DNA of 64,000 nt. It comes from Hondaea fermentalgiana. Lineage: Eukaryota; Sar; Bigyra; Thraustochytrida; Thraustochytriidae. Under the pieces are notes generated by a model. That model had not been told where the DNA came from. It saw nothing but the letters and a program-made list of their open reading frames with translations, and made no database searches. Below are positions 8,882-21,136 of the stretch, one piece after another (the first letter of the stretch is position 1; every line of letters starts with the position of its first letter). The stretch is from positions 151,855-215,854 of the forward strand of contig NPFB01000019.1 of NCBI GenBank assembly GCA_014084085.1. Direction: 5' to 3'. The position numbers were made by a program, and so were the translations under genes.

Positions 8882-9572
8882 CCTGCTCGCTCGCCCACTC
8901 GCCCTTTCGTTTGTGCGGTCTCTTTTTCTTGGTTCTATGGCGACGAGTCCTCTGCGCAAGTCCCCCGCGCCTAGGCTCGGAAGGCTCTGCCCGTCCTCGC
9001 GCGTACTCGCGAGTCCTCGCGCGTACTCGCAAGCCGAGTCACGGCGCCGCGTGCGCCTGGACACGACACGAATTTGCTACTTGGCTTATCGCTTGCTCGC
9101 TTGCCAGAAGAAAAAGTTGACAATGACAATTACGCCTGGGCTAATAAGCAAGACACGTGGACCCCTCCTCGTGGTACGACGTACTTTACCCATTTTTGAG
9201 CGGTATAGAGAGGTCGCAACGCGTGGTTGGCCTCGTTGGAGGATGAAGTTCGTCAACTTCGATTCATACCTAGACTGTGGCGGTAATCGCGTTGGCGCGT
9301 CGGCAAAGAAGCAGTGATTCGTCTCGTTCTTGATCAAGACAACGAGACAAAGGCCAAAACTATGAGGAACTTGACGCCTTCAGGATACTAGTCACATTTC
9401 AATGAACGTAATTTCGCCAAGTTGAACGAAGAAAGGAAGGAAGAAGGGAAGTTAGAAGCCCTGCGGAGATGATGACGCGCAAATCAACGCGACATGCCAA
9501 GTTAAAAAAGGTTGGGTAATCAAATATCCAGGCGTATCATTTTCGTCATTGTGCTACTTTTTCTTCTTTTTT
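8882..9572. other. Promoter of the EGF-like membrane gene and 3' flank of the Myb gene
   Basis: Both flanking genes are on the minus strand. Immediately upstream of the ATG is a tandem pair of 20-bp GC-rich units (8993-9032). The remainder has no coding potential that I would defend. Confidence 0.5.
8993..9032. repeat. Tandem 20-bp duplication upstream of the EGF-like gene
   Basis: Two adjacent copies of a 20-bp unit, 8993-9012 and 9013-9032, differ at one base near the 3' end. They sit about 110-150 bp upstream of the start codon and contain CGCG-rich dyads, so they may act as repeated factor sites (inference). Confidence 0.6.
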
Positions 9573-11935
9573 CTAAACAGAGGCTGTCGCAGTGCCTTCC
9601 CTTTCGGCAGTGTTTCCGCGCGTCTTGGAAGTCGGGGACATTCCCTCGACAGTCTCGGGACCAACCGGCTCGCAATCCTCGGATGATCGCGCGCTGGCTT
9701 CGCTACTCAGGTTGGCTTGGCCGTCGTTCGCATTGGAGCTGTTTACGGGCGAGACTGCCACGAGTGCCGCCTCAAGGGCCTCAATGGAAAAGTCGAACTC
9801 GTGGAATTGGCTTGCGCTCGGCGTCTGCGACGCGATGTGTTGAAATCCGTGGCCGCTTGAAGTACGGTCACCGAGGCCAAAGAGCGCATTCGATGAGCTG
9901 TTCCCGTAACCCCCTCCATTTCCAGATTGATTGTACATTTGCTGATGCTGTTGCTGCGACATGTGCTGAGACTGCGAGATTTGGTCTTGCTGCTGCTGCT
10001 GCTGCTGCTGCAGTAATGACGAGTTTGAGGAGGAGGATGGGAGTCCCTGCGGCGCCTGCTGGAACTGGTACTGTTGCTGCTGCTGTTGCTGCTGGCGTAC
10101 ATGCTGTGGCGTGCGTGTACCCCACCTGCCAAAGAGAGGAGTGTTGCGACTCGAGAGCAGTGGCGCCAGCGGAGAGTTGACATCAAAGCGCGGCGAGAAC
10201 AATTGTGAGCCGCCCTGTGCGGGGGTCGGCGGGGCCAGAAACATGTTGGCAAAGTTGGTATAATTGCCAAACATGGGTGAAGCAATGATGCCTTGCGAAA
10301 GGTTCAGACCCGCCATTTTCGGGCTCAGCTGGCCAAGCAGATTAACTGCCTCCGCGGACGCAGGTGTGAGCTTCGAAAGAGAGCCCAGCTCAAAGTCGCC
10401 CAAATCCCGCGAGGGGCCGCGAAAGGTCTGCACCTGCAAGTCCGGGCGCTTGGCAATGCCTTGCTTTCCCTTGGAAGTGCGACGCTGCTTTGTCGATTTG
10501 GCTGCGCTCGGCTTGGGTCGCTTTGTCCCGGAAGAGCTCTTGGAGTTCTTGGGCTTGCGCGATGCCGCGGACTTGGCTGGCGTCTTGTTTGCGGCGTCGT
10601 TCTCCATTGCACCCTCATCACTTGTAAGAGCCTGGAGCGTGGCCGTGCCGCTCGTGTTTGTGGCAAGGTCTGGTGAGAGCACCGGGGGCGGCGGAGGCGG
10701 GGGCGGCAACGGCGTTTCACAAATGGACGACGCCGCCGATGCCGGTTTGATGCTTTCTGAGTTCGCGCGGGCGCCATTCACTGAGCCCAGAGGGTTGAGA
10801 GGTGCGCGATTCTGTCTCTTGTTGTCGCCACCTGCAGGGTTAGCGGACACATTTGAGCTACTTGTTGCGGAGGAGAAGTCTCTGATGGGTGGCCGAGGGG
10901 AAGATTCGCTGTTTCCCTCTCCGTCTCCTTCTTTCGATTCTTCGTGCTCAGCGATGACATGACGTCCTTCCGAGCGCACGTCAGCATCGGCATTGGCGTC
11001 TCCATCAGCCTCTGGCTCTTTAGGCAAGATCTTTCCGTTCTTGGTGATGGTAATGTGTTTAAGAAGCGGGTGGTCCGGCATTTCCGAGCCGCTTTCGGCG
11101 GCTCTGGCGGCCTGGCGTGCCAGGCGCCGCATCGTCGAATAATAGCGGTTCTTGATGGCATTGTCTGTGCGTCCACGCACAAACTTTGCAATTTCAGCCC
11201 ACTGATTGCCAAGCTTGGCATGATATTCAAAGATGATGCGGTCTTCCTCTTTAGTCCATGTGCCCTTCTTGACGTCTGGGTTGAGGTGGTTGTGCCAGCG
11301 CTCTCGGCACTGCTTGCCGATGCGTCCAGGAAGCTCCGCGGCGATGAGGGACCAAGACTTTGCGCCAAGCCTCTGTACGGTAGCGTGAAGTGTGCGGTCT
11401 TCTTCTGCACTCCAAGGGCGTTTCGAGAGCGATTTTTCCTCTTTGCCTCCAATGTGCATAAAGGCAAACTTTTTGGCGTTGATGTGGTTGTTGTTCTCGT
11501 TAGGCGATGGCGAAATAAGCGTGCCTGGATGGACGTGAGAGCGTCCTTGCGAGTGGTGCACGTGCGGGTGGGCGTGTGCGTGAATGTATGGGAGCCTAGC
11601 GTGGTCGTAAAAGAGTTTGGGCGCTTGTGCTCGTGCTTGCAAGTGATGATGCTGGTGGTAAGAATGGTTCATTGCCGGTGGTGGTGCGCTGCCGGTGGTG
11701 CTACTGATGCTGTTGCTGTGGCCGTGCATGCGGTGACGCATGGGAGCGCGGTTTGGGTCCATGTTTGTTGAGCTGGTGGACATTGAGTGCATTACCTGAT
11801 GTTCGCGCTTATATCCATCTGCCATCACCGGTCGGTTGCTGTTGCTGTTATTGCTATTGCTATTGCCGTTGCTGTTGCTACTGCTGCTGCCGCCGCTGTC
11901 CGAGTGTCGCTGACGAAAATGGTCGTGCTGTTGCT

Positions 11936-11982
<47 letters not shown>

Positions 11983-12260
11983 ACGCCCAGCGGATGGAGA
12001 TATGTAGGCATTGCAGGAGCTGTTGTTGCCGCCTCTGCCTTGCTACGTTCGAGGTCCAGGCTCTCGCGAAAGCTGTCGCACAGACTCCCGCGCGGCGCGT
12101 CGGCTGTGCTCCTCGCCTCGCTCGCAGCGGAGCCCGTGCCCCTCTGGCGATTACCGCTATGAATCGCGGGGGTCCGTGCGCAGCAGGGAAAAGAGACGTT
12201 CGCAAAGGGACGTTGCTGGGACTGCTGCTGCCGCGTCTGCCTCAGTTCTGCGCTTGCCAT
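9573..12260 (-). CDS. R2R3 Myb transcription factor with polyglutamine tracts
   Basis: The product is 895 residues from the ATG at 12260 (MASAELRQ). A later ATG at 12011 ([10 protein letters not shown]) just before the first polyQ is an alternative start. Two Myb repeats lie at about 277-380: R2 carries [20 protein letters not shown] and [15 protein letters not shown], and R3 carries [20 protein letters not shown] and [16 protein letters not shown]. The spaced Trp residues and [15 protein letters not shown] are those of animal c-Myb/MybB-type proteins rather than plant-specific R2R3 factors. Several polyQ stretches (one about 18 long near residue 94), an Asn/Ser run and His-rich segments flank the DNA-binding domain; the C-terminal half has basic Lys/Ser blocks. 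It is likely a nuclear DNA-binding regulator, possibly of cell-cycle genes. The 3.4 kb spacer upstream is unusually long. Confidence 0.9.
11926..11982 (-). repeat. CAG/CAA repeat encoding polyglutamine
   Basis: A trinucleotide tract inside the Myb gene encodes about 18 consecutive Gln. It is near-pure in its later part, so allelic length variation is likely. Confidence 0.85.
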
Positions 12261-13993
12261 CGACCGTCCCAGCCGCTGCGGAGGCCGAGGGGGTCCTGCT
12301 CTGCCCTGCTCTGCCCTTGCCTGCCCCGTCTGCCCCGCTCTGCCAACGTGCGTGCGGGTTATGCTGCCTCGCGCGGGTCTTGCTCGCCTGCCAAGCACGT
12401 CTGCAGGGAGCCCGCCGAGCCGCGCCGAGCAGGCCGCGCCCAAGTAGGCACGCACGCACGCACGCGCTCTCGCGGCCTGGCAGGGAAGGAAGGGGAGGAA
12501 AGGCGGCGCGCGAACTCCACCTCCCTCCCTCGCAGCGCGAATCTGACCCTCCCCCGCGGCACCGCCCCTCCCTCCCGGGCTGCGCGCCGACAACGCCGCC
12601 GTGAGGGTCCTTGTGGCCGTTCACGGCGCGGGGGACGAGGGGCGCGGGATGGATGACCAGGAGACCAAAGAGCTCGGCGCGGAGGCCCACCAGGTCTCCT
12701 CGGTCGATGTCGATCGATCGGTCGAGCGATTGAGCGAAAAGACGCCGAGCTTAGGCTGGAGCGTGGGCTTGAGATTGGGCGAGGCGCGAAAACTTGGAAA
12801 AGGGGGCGATCTCGAGCTCGAAGAATGGAATGGGACGGGGACTGACCCACCCTCCCGAAAAGCGGAGGAAATACTCGAGTCACAACTCGAAGAAATCCAC
12901 TCCTACTACCAGCTCAGAGTCCCGCTGCTCCGGCGTCCGCCACTTCTCCTCCTCCTCCTTCGACTCGTTCTCAACTTCTCCGTCGCCCCCGTCTTCTCGT
13001 TCGCTCCTCCGGGGCTGGCTCGGCTCCGCTCGACTGTTGGCGCACCGAGACTGCTCGGCGGCGCGGTGTGCCCCGCTCTTACTTGCTCTTGGCCGCGTAC
13101 ACCCCGGGCCCCACTACTCTACCGTAGCCCATTTTACAAATGAAACAAAATGGCCAACCAGGTGGTACGACACTGCAGCAATGGCGGCCGCTGTGGCGCC
13201 CAAAGCACGCCTTGCCTTGCGCACGCTCGCACGCACCCGAGTCTGCGCGCGGCTGCGGCGAAACCGTCGCCGTCGGGGACTGCGCGCCACGCGGCCAGCC
13301 GACCCGGAGGGCGATCAGGCGCGCGGCTGCTCTGGCTGGCTGGCTGGCGGGCTGGTCTCGGACGGAGCCAACGTCGGCTTGGGACGCGCTGGGACGATTT
13401 TGACGACGACGATAGCAGCAGCAGCGGCACAGACAGCAGCAGCGGCGACTGCGAGCGCGGGCGCTCGAGGCCTTCGCGCCGCAGCCGCGCGAGACGCCGC
13501 GCTCGCTCTGGCAGGCGAGAGGGCCGCCGGGGCCTGGACTCGATCGAGGCTGAGCCTGCGAGACGCGGTGGCACCGTCGCGCGCGTGCTGGGCGGAGCGA
13601 GGTCCGCTTCGTGGCAAGAGTTACGTTGGAACGCGATCGGGCCCGGGCACCAAGGAAGCAGTGCATAGCGAGCCAGCAAATGCATGCGCTTCCTTTTCAG
13701 GACGACCTCGGTGCTCAGGGTAAGCCCAAGGTAAGCCCAGGGCGATGCGAAGCAATGCACCAGGCCAACCCAGACGTCACGAGGCCGAAACATGTCGCGC
13801 CAAACCAAGTCATCGCTGGCCCTGCCCTGCACGAGACTCATGACTTGCATCGCTCTCACGTACGCCGACCGGTACTTTTTACGGAAAAAGAGCGGCCAAC
13901 AGCCATTTGATGCCGGGCACCGACGGCTTCTTGCTTGACGTCGTGTCGTGTCAAAGGTTGATCGCGTCGAGTGCGCCACTGGCCTTGCTAGAC

Positions 13994-14019
13994 AACCAGC
14001 CAGCCAGCCAGCCAGCCAT
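13994..14019 (+). repeat. (CCAG)n tetranucleotide repeat
   Basis: About five CCAG units in the Myb/LRR divergent spacer; one of a recurrent class of 4-bp repeats in non-coding parts of the window. Confidence 0.75.
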
Positions 14020-15080
14020 CGTGGGGCCGGCCAGCTGCTGCTGCTGAGCTGCAGCAGCAGCAGCAACCAAACAAATGCACTCCCGCAGGACGCCTCGACA
14101 TGAGAGCGACTGTGCCTCCTTCGTTGCATGGCCCTCCCTCCCTCTTTTCTTCCTTGCTTTCCTCCTTCCTCTTACTGTTAGTGTTCGGCGGCGGCCATGC
14201 CAGCCTGCCTGCCACGTCTCCGGCAACCAGCTGCAGCTGGCTGCAATGCGGAGGGACGGAAACCCGTGTGCTCGGCTGCGGCGTGCGGCTGCAGCTAGAT
14301 GTCAAGCACTTGCATGCGATGCAAGCAAAAAACAAGTAGAAAAGCAAAGAATGGAAAGGAAGACGCGGCAGCAGCTACCGGAACCACAGGATGAAGGAAG
14401 GCCTGGCCAGCGCCACCCGCCAAGCAAACAAACCAACTTGCCTTGAAGCCAGAGGCTCTGCCTCCATGTCGGACGCTCTCGCGCGGCTTCGTTCGACTCG
14501 AGAAGAGGCTCGCGTTGCATCGGCAGTGCAAAGGGAAAGGCCTTTTTCATGCAATGGCCGAGGTCCAGTGGCTCGTGATGCGGTTCGAGGCCCTGCCGAC
14601 AATAAGTGAGGCGTGCGGCTGCGTCAACAGTAGGCCTGTCATGTATGCGCGAGTCCCAGAACTTCAGGATGCGATGCGAAAGCTTGCAACAAAAAGAGCG
14701 AGCAATAGTGGCCGCTCCCGCTGCCACTACCACGAGAATTTGACCATTTGCTTGGGTGGGCTGGGCTACCTACCAGTCGTACGTACCTCGACGCGGGGGT
14801 GCCACTCGCTCCACGCTTATTGGAATAACAAGTCAGACGATTCTCCCCCTCCGAGGCTTGCTTCTCCAGCCTCCAAACTCGTGCACGGCGCGGCGCCGAC
14901 CATCGCCACCCATGCAATGGACGCCGAAAGAGCCGCCATGTCGGCCGGCGGTGCTGGTGGTAAAATGATGATGCTCTTGGTGAGCGCTGCCAGCAGGAGC
15001 TGTAGACTGATTTGTCGCGAAGAGACGTGTGATCGGCAAACTGGTCCGTGTGAACTACCCGTCCCGTCCCATCTTCTTCA

Positions 15081-15098
15081 CCCCCCCCCCCCCCCCCC
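15081..15098 (+). repeat. Poly-C homopolymer (18 C)
   Basis: Eighteen C residues about 540 bp upstream of the LRR gene start. Length is uncertain in any short-read assembly. Confidence 0.8.
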
Positions 15099-15635
15099 TC
15101 CACTACTTGCTCCAGTTGTACTCGGCCGGCCAGTCGCAGGCGGCCGCTCCTCAGGATTGACCCTCCGAGCCATGAGCGACTTGCGCCTGCAGCTGCGACC
15201 GCCGCTGCCGATAGCGCATCGAGCGCAGAAGAAGCGAGCTTCGTTCGACGAGTCGAAGTGAGCGAGTTCTTCCCTCGGCGCCGCTAACCCGTAACCGCCG
15301 GCTCCACAGCCCGCCGCAACTGCGGGTGTGCGAAACGGGTTGCGCGCGACGGCGCGGAAGGCGCGGAAGGCGCGGCGCGAGGAGCCTCGGAGAGCGAGCG
15401 CTCTCAGGATTTGGTCTCGGCTTGCGGCAATGGAGAGGCTGCCGGACCGCCGGGAGGACGGTGCGGCGCGCAAAAGGCAGTAGGAGAGAACCCGCGCTGC
15501 GCGGCGGCAGCGTTGCGGCAGCGTTGCGGCAGCGTTGCGGGAGAGTGTGTGAGAGAGAGAGGTGACGACGACGCTCGGGGCACCAGTGCGTTGCGGAGCG
15601 TCCAGATCGAGGTTGCGCGCATTGATCGTGTGTCG

Positions 15636-18600
15636 ATGGCGTCTTCAGGACTACCGACGGTGCTTGGCACCGTGACCTTGGCAAAGTAAGTGCAAAACTC
15701 GTGGCTGCGATTCGGCCTTTGCGTGTCTCACTCCCGCTGACGAGGTTTTGCATCGTGTGCAGTGACCAGAGTGCAGGCTCGCGCCATCGTCAAGAAAGCG
15801 CGCTCGGTCAGCTACGTCACGCAAATGACACGGGTGAGAGTCACCCCGACGATGACAGAGTCGATGCAATGTCAACCTTTCTCGAAGATGCTCTTGTCAA
15901 GGTTCTGTGCGAGCAAGACGCAGCAAGTCTTACGCGTCCACAACTTGCATTGCTGGAGAAAGCACGCAGGCGGTCGCCTCAAACGACTCACTCGACGCGA
16001 TCCTCGCCCAAAAAAAAAAACGCGAACGAGACGAAGCCAAGACCTCCTCAACCTTCAACGCCTCCACCTGCTCACGTTGCGGAACATGCCAGCCTCGTTG
16101 AGCAAGATGTCCATGATTGGCTCAACGGTGACCGCGCAACGACCCCAATGCTCCAACCCCATCCACCGCTCCAAACCGAGGCTGACGCGGCGGACAAAAG
16201 AGCGGTCCAAGGCGGCATGTCGTCGACTGCTCCAAGGCAAGGCCGGAAGAGTCCTCGAAAGGCCATTATAAAACAAAGCCGGAATACCATCGACACCAAG
16301 GGTGCAGAGCCAGGAGTTCGATCAACAGCAGTAGCAGCTACAGCAACAATCCACAGGGCTCTGGACGCTGATGACAGTGATGGGTCCCGCGGGATCTCAT
16401 CCATGACACAGCTTGAAGAGACATTGGAGTCGCTCAAATTCGCGCGACCACGAAAGAGCGTCTTCCTCGAGATCTTGCAGAGCCCTCGCCGACTCGATGA
16501 TCTTTCTGAACGAGCCAATGAGTATGTCGTTTCCCAGATCGAGATCATTAAGAGTGTTCAGCAGGCGGGAATGTATCCCGAACCCGTTGCTGTTTTCAAA
16601 GAGGACACCGACCGAGACGAAGCCAAACTTGATCTCTCCCATCGAGGCCTTGGTGACGATAAACTCGTGGCTGCTACCAAAGTGGCCGTGCGTGGTCGGA
16701 ATCTCGCCATGCTCGACTTGTCGGAAAATCGACTCTCCGACAACGGAGGGGCTTCTATTTTTGGCAGCATTGCTTCTGAAACGGATCCCGAAGCAGTAAA
16801 GATTGCAAAGCCGCTCACGCTCGTTCTTGCACGAAATGCACTGAGTGCTCGGTCCTGCGACGCGCTCGCCTCGCTTCTGCGCTCCTCATCGCACCGCATC
16901 TGCGAGCTCAATCTGTCTCGGAACAAGCTCAATTCTCGATGCATGGCAGCGCTCTCAGCAGCACTTGCCGAGGACAGCACCCTGAAGCGTCTTGACGTCT
17001 CGTACAATCCTCTTGGCCCCGCGGGCGTGTCGCAATTGGCAAGCGCACTCGTGCGGAACGAGACGCTCCGCGTTCTTTCGGTCGCATGGACACAAGCAGG
17101 TGCCATCGGAGCCCTCGCAATGCTACGTGCCATCCACCGCAACGATAAACTTGACCTCGAGAGTCTTGATTTGAGCCGCAACGCCATTGGTCGCGCGCTC
17201 TCATCGGATCTCTTGAACCTGCCTGCAGCTACCCCCGGGGACGTCGTTGGAACTCTCTGCAAGCTCCTGGAGACGGTGTCTCAGGGCAACGGAGCGCACT
17301 CGTCCACTGCAACACTCAAATCGAGCTCTTCGAATGCCATGCTTCGTCGGAAAAGGAGCGAGGTATCGCTTGGATCCAACCGAGGAACCATTCGCCATCA
17401 GACGAGCGTCAGAAAGAGGGGACTCGTTCATCTCAATCTCGGTCATAATCTGATCCCCGCGGCAGCATGTCAGCGCATTGCGGAGAGCCTCGCGGTGAAT
17501 CGCACACTTGTAGGTATACACTTTGACGGCAATGCGGGCTTCGTGGACGCGATGGGTAAACTACATGTTGCGTCAAAGGGAAGTCAGGGAAAAGAAGACC
17601 CAATCGCAAATTCCCCAGGACCATCTCACTCGATGCTAAGCGAGAGCGATGCAAGTGAGGACATGTGCGCGACAATACATCAGACAGATGGACTGTCTGT
17701 GCGGACGCGCTTTGAAATGATAGCCGCCGCTTGGACCCCGCACGCGACATGCTGGGTATGTGCTGGTTTCCTTCCGAAACGCTTTGCCATATGTGCTAAA
17801 AAGTCTGCACGTGTTCTACTGCACACGCACTTTGACTATCCGCCCTGGGCAGGCTGTCCCATGACGGAATTCAAGATTGCAGACTCGTGCAAGCCTACCG
17901 ACAGTAGTGATGACGATTTACTCGACCCAACGCTAACAAACAAGGTCGACCATATTGCCGCAGCAGCCATGCGCCTCGGAGAGAACCTTTTCGATATGGC
18001 TGAATTTGTCGTCAATCGCGTGTGTCCGCCTGGCGAAGTAGCCTTCTTCTTTACCGTTGATGGAGTTCCCACAGTCAGCGACCTCGAACAACAGACGCCG
18101 TGGCCTCTGGTCGACGCGCATGACCGCGTCAATCCGCCACGTCGATCGGACGAAAAGGACTTTATCGTGAACGTGGCAACAATTGAAGCACGGCAGACGC
18201 TTGCACGGATCGACCTGGGCAATCGGCGAGACCCACTCGATGTCGATGCAAGTTTTCGCGTGGCTCATTCGCCATCAACATGGGCACTCGAAGCAGAAAT
18301 TCAGAGTATGTCATCATGCAGAGACATGGTTGGACTCAGGAACAACAACAACAACAACAACAACCAGAGCAACTCGGTTCACGATCAATACGACCCGTTC
18401 AAGATTCTTTTACCGGGCTCTCGTCGGGAATTCTGGGCGCGGTCACCGCCGCGCAATCTTGAGCTGGTCTCGCCGCCTCTAGAAGAACATTTGAAGAATG
18501 GACCTGGTGACATTGGTTCTCGCGCAGGACCATCTTGGGTGGGAACACGTTTAGATGCCCACTTTCGAGCACAATTCAGTGCGGATTCTCGAGCAGTTCT

Positions 18601-19795
18601 TTTCCAAGGCGATTGGATTGCGAGTGAGATTGACGCTCTCATTTCATCTCGTGTCGAACAGGAGCGAACGCGCGCGCTGCTTGAGGAGTCATACGAACAT
18701 CTTTGCAACGTCTTTGCGGTCTATTCAACCTTGGACTGCGCAAGTTCTCTGCCTCGCTCCGCCTGCCTGCTAAGTGTTGATGGGGCCATGACTATGTACG
18801 AACACATCACAAGGGGAGGTTGCATCGAGAAATATCAACTTTGTTCCTGGACGCAAGCTGAGCAGACGTATGAGACCGTTCTAAAAGAGCAGTTGCAGCG
18901 TTACCAAAATCAGCAACGCAAGCTTAAGATATCACTTGCACGACAGTCCACCGCAGGGACCCTCGTTGAAGGCTCTGCAGAAAAGCACGCGCTGCCTCAG
19001 GTCTGGGGCCTGACGCGCGCCAAATTCTTGACCTTCCTGCTGAAATTAGCGCTCGTGAGTTTCGGAGAAAAAGCAGTTCACGAAAGTATAGCTCTCTCCA
19101 TTTTGTTGGATCGGTTTGTATTCCCTCGAGCACAGCGGTTTGACCGAGAAGGCTACCTTCGAGCGCGTTTGCAAGACACAACAGTGCACGAAGTCTTTGG
19201 GCGCAACATTCCGACGTTGCTTCGACTTTACGCAAGCAACGCCGGCACACATCAGACGGGATTTGAGATGGCATGGATGTCGATTGGCGAGTGGCTTCGA
19301 AATCTCAACCTCGCAGGCCTCTTGACAGCAAGAGCCGCTGCAAAGACATTCGAAGCACGAAACTCTAGAAGTGTGTCTGCGCAGCCTGCTGATGCACCCT
19401 CTAAGCCATCTACGTATCCTGGTGAAAAGGCAACCCGCTCGGTGCAGTCGTCCCCACCTACGCACAACGTCGTGGAAGGCAATGTCAGTGTAGACAGAGC
19501 AATTGCCGTTCTATTCTTTTCTGCGTGTATTCCGTGGAGCTCACAAGACGAGCCATCGCACAGTCGATACTTCAAGATGGATTTTCCATCGTATCTGCTC
19601 GCCATGAGCTGCGTTGTTGCTCTTGCAGTTGATCGATCAAGTTTGGACGACTTTTTCGTCACAGGCGCAACCTGCGAAGCAGCGCAAATGCGGCGTGCTA
19701 GTCTACTAAAGCATCGTATTTCTACGCCAGCGCATGGATCTGCAAGGCGCATTTCGACCCAGCTAATTCTCCGACGCATTAGCAAAGCAGCTTGA
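15636..19795 (+). CDS. Large leucine-rich-repeat protein, two exons
   Basis: Exon 1 is 15636-15685 (MASSGLPTVLGTVTLA) and exon 2 is 15763-19795, giving 1360 residues. The 77-bp intron begins GTAAGT, ends GTGCAG and restores frame exactly (phase 2, completing an Asn codon). If unspliced, the upstream frame stops at once; a fallback start is the ATG at 15869 (MSTFLEDALVK). RNI-type leucine-rich repeats occupy about residues 303-617 (motifs such as ALDLSENRLSD, ELNLSRNKLNS and HLNLGHNLIPAAA). A Trp/Cys-rich segment with WTPHATCWVCAGF follows at about 675-690, then a beta-rich region and a helical C-terminus to 1360. An Asn/Gln run (AAC repeats near 18342-18365) interrupts the linker. I associate this LRR plus Trp/Cys architecture with large uncharacterised stramenopile proteins. 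Function is unknown; flagellar or scaffold roles are guesses. Confidence 0.85.
15686..15762 (+). other. Spliceosomal intron (77 bp)
   Basis: The donor is GTAAGT at 15686 and the acceptor is CAG ending at 15762, preceded by a mixed pyrimidine tract. A possible branch site is CTGAC near 15737. It is the only intron supported in this window. Confidence 0.7.
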
Positions 19796-21136
19796 GAAAA
19801 AACAGATTAAAAACAAACAAGGGCAGACTTTACTGTAATTTCACTGATTTGCTTGGGTCCCGAAGCGGTTCGGAAGTCTTTCCTTCCTTCATTCGTTCCT
19901 TTATTCATTCGTTTTCCTCTTCCGCCCGCAACACCCTCCTCTGAGCCTAGCGCTTGCTCACGCAATGAGTGACTGCTCCTCGCTCAAACCGGTCTTCTCT
20001 CCCTCACCCTCACCCGACTTGTTGGTGTGCAACAGTCACCAGGGTCATGGGTTCTTGCTTATTAAACCGTCCCATAGTAGCCGCAACCTCTGAGGACGTC
20101 CGGTAGAGACATTTTGACCCCACCTTTCCGCATAATTTCCACTGCCACTTTCAGGCTCCAGTGCAGCCTAGACTGAGACAAAAAGACTACAATGGAGACG
20201 CAGGCCACGCGTCGTCCCACGGCGGGGCACCGCAAAGGGTCTCGCTGGCCATTCCAATTTTCCGATGTGGGAGAGAGGGGGAGAGGGGAGAGGGGAATCG
20301 ATGAGCTGGCGGCAAAAGCAACAACAAGAAGCAGGAGGAGGAGAAGGCCAAGCGAAAAGACGATGGAGGACGCAGAGCGAGGCTCCAGGGGCAAACGCGC
20401 GCGAAGACGAAGAAGAGGAGCGACGATGGCGCCGCGGCCGCGCGATTCTCGAATTCCTTCTGGCGCCGTGGCGACGGAGCTCGAGCGCGACGCGAGCGTC
20501 GTCTTTAGTAAGTACTACCTCGAGCGGGCCGACGAGGCCAGACCAGGCCAGGTCATGCAGGCCGGTGTCCAAAAGCAGAAAAGTAGAGAAGCAGAAGCAG
20601 CGAAGCAGCGAAGCAATCGGCGCGAGCGTGCTGGCGCCAAAAGAACAGAGCAACAGGGAGATAGCAAGCAAACGCGGTTTGGCCTGAGTCGTGGAGACTT
20701 GCGCAGCGCGCGGCGCGGCGCAGAGGGGCGTGCGCAGCGCAGCGCGGCGCACAACACAACACGGCACCGCACTGCAACGGGCTGGGGAGCTTGTCTCCGC
20801 CGTCGTTGCACAAAGAGCGGAGGCGTCTGAGATAGATTGGCCGTGTCTGCCTCCCTCGGCTGCTGCGACAAACGGACGAGCTGCTTTGGGACACGAAGCG
20901 CGCGACGGGCAAGGACGCTGACGAGAGCTTCTCGAGGGAGGGCCTCCATTGTTTAAGGAGGCGTTAGATACTCTGCCTTACGAGAGAAAAGAATAAGGGC
21001 ACTGCCGCTCCGTGCTGAGAGGCGGAGTACGAGAAGAGGCCGCTAAGACCCCCCTCGTCTCGTCGACGGAACCTTGCTCGTGCGCGCTCCATTCCCTCGA
21101 GCGAACACGGTGCAGTCAGCTGCGTGTAACGTAAGG
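19796..21136. other. Spacer between LRR and KH genes
   Basis: This 1.34 kb lies between two plus-strand genes. The first part is AT-richer 3' flank; the rest is GC-rich. An ATG-initiated frame at 20192-20830 encodes a very basic, Arg-rich 212-residue string with no recognisable domain, and an equally long frame runs on the other strand, so neither is called. It presumably contains the KH gene promoter. Confidence 0.5.

Larger units (their letters stand above)
12261..15635. other. Long divergent spacer between Myb and LRR genes, low complexity
   Basis: This 3.4 kb lies between two divergent start codons. It is GC-rich and full of simple words: (CCAG)n near 13994-14019, CTGGCTGG clusters near 13330, GCTGCTGCAG near 14035-14065 and a C18 run at 15081-15098. 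Several long open frames exist on both strands (for example around 13134-14129 and 14443-15261) but have no domain, no conserved-looking composition and overlap each other, so I do not call them. It should contain the promoters and 5'UTRs of both genes. Confidence 0.55.

Noticed and set aside
13134..14129. Long minus-strand frame in the Myb/LRR spacer
   Set aside because: No domain, composition follows simple repeats, and equally long frames overlap on the other strand.
14552..14592. Possible tRNA gene (A-box-like TGGCCGAGG then B-box-like GGTTCGAGGCC)
   Set aside because: The spacing between the boxes is about 30 nt, too short for a tRNA, and no acceptor stem pairs.
14443..15261. Plus-strand frame of about 270 codons upstream of the LRR gene
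   Set aside because: Runs through the poly-C tract as poly-Pro and has no recognisable domain or conserved-looking segment.
20192..20830. ATG-initiated frame encoding a 212-residue Arg-rich product
   Set aside because: Composition reflects GC-rich repeats, no domain, and an opposite-strand frame of equal length covers it.
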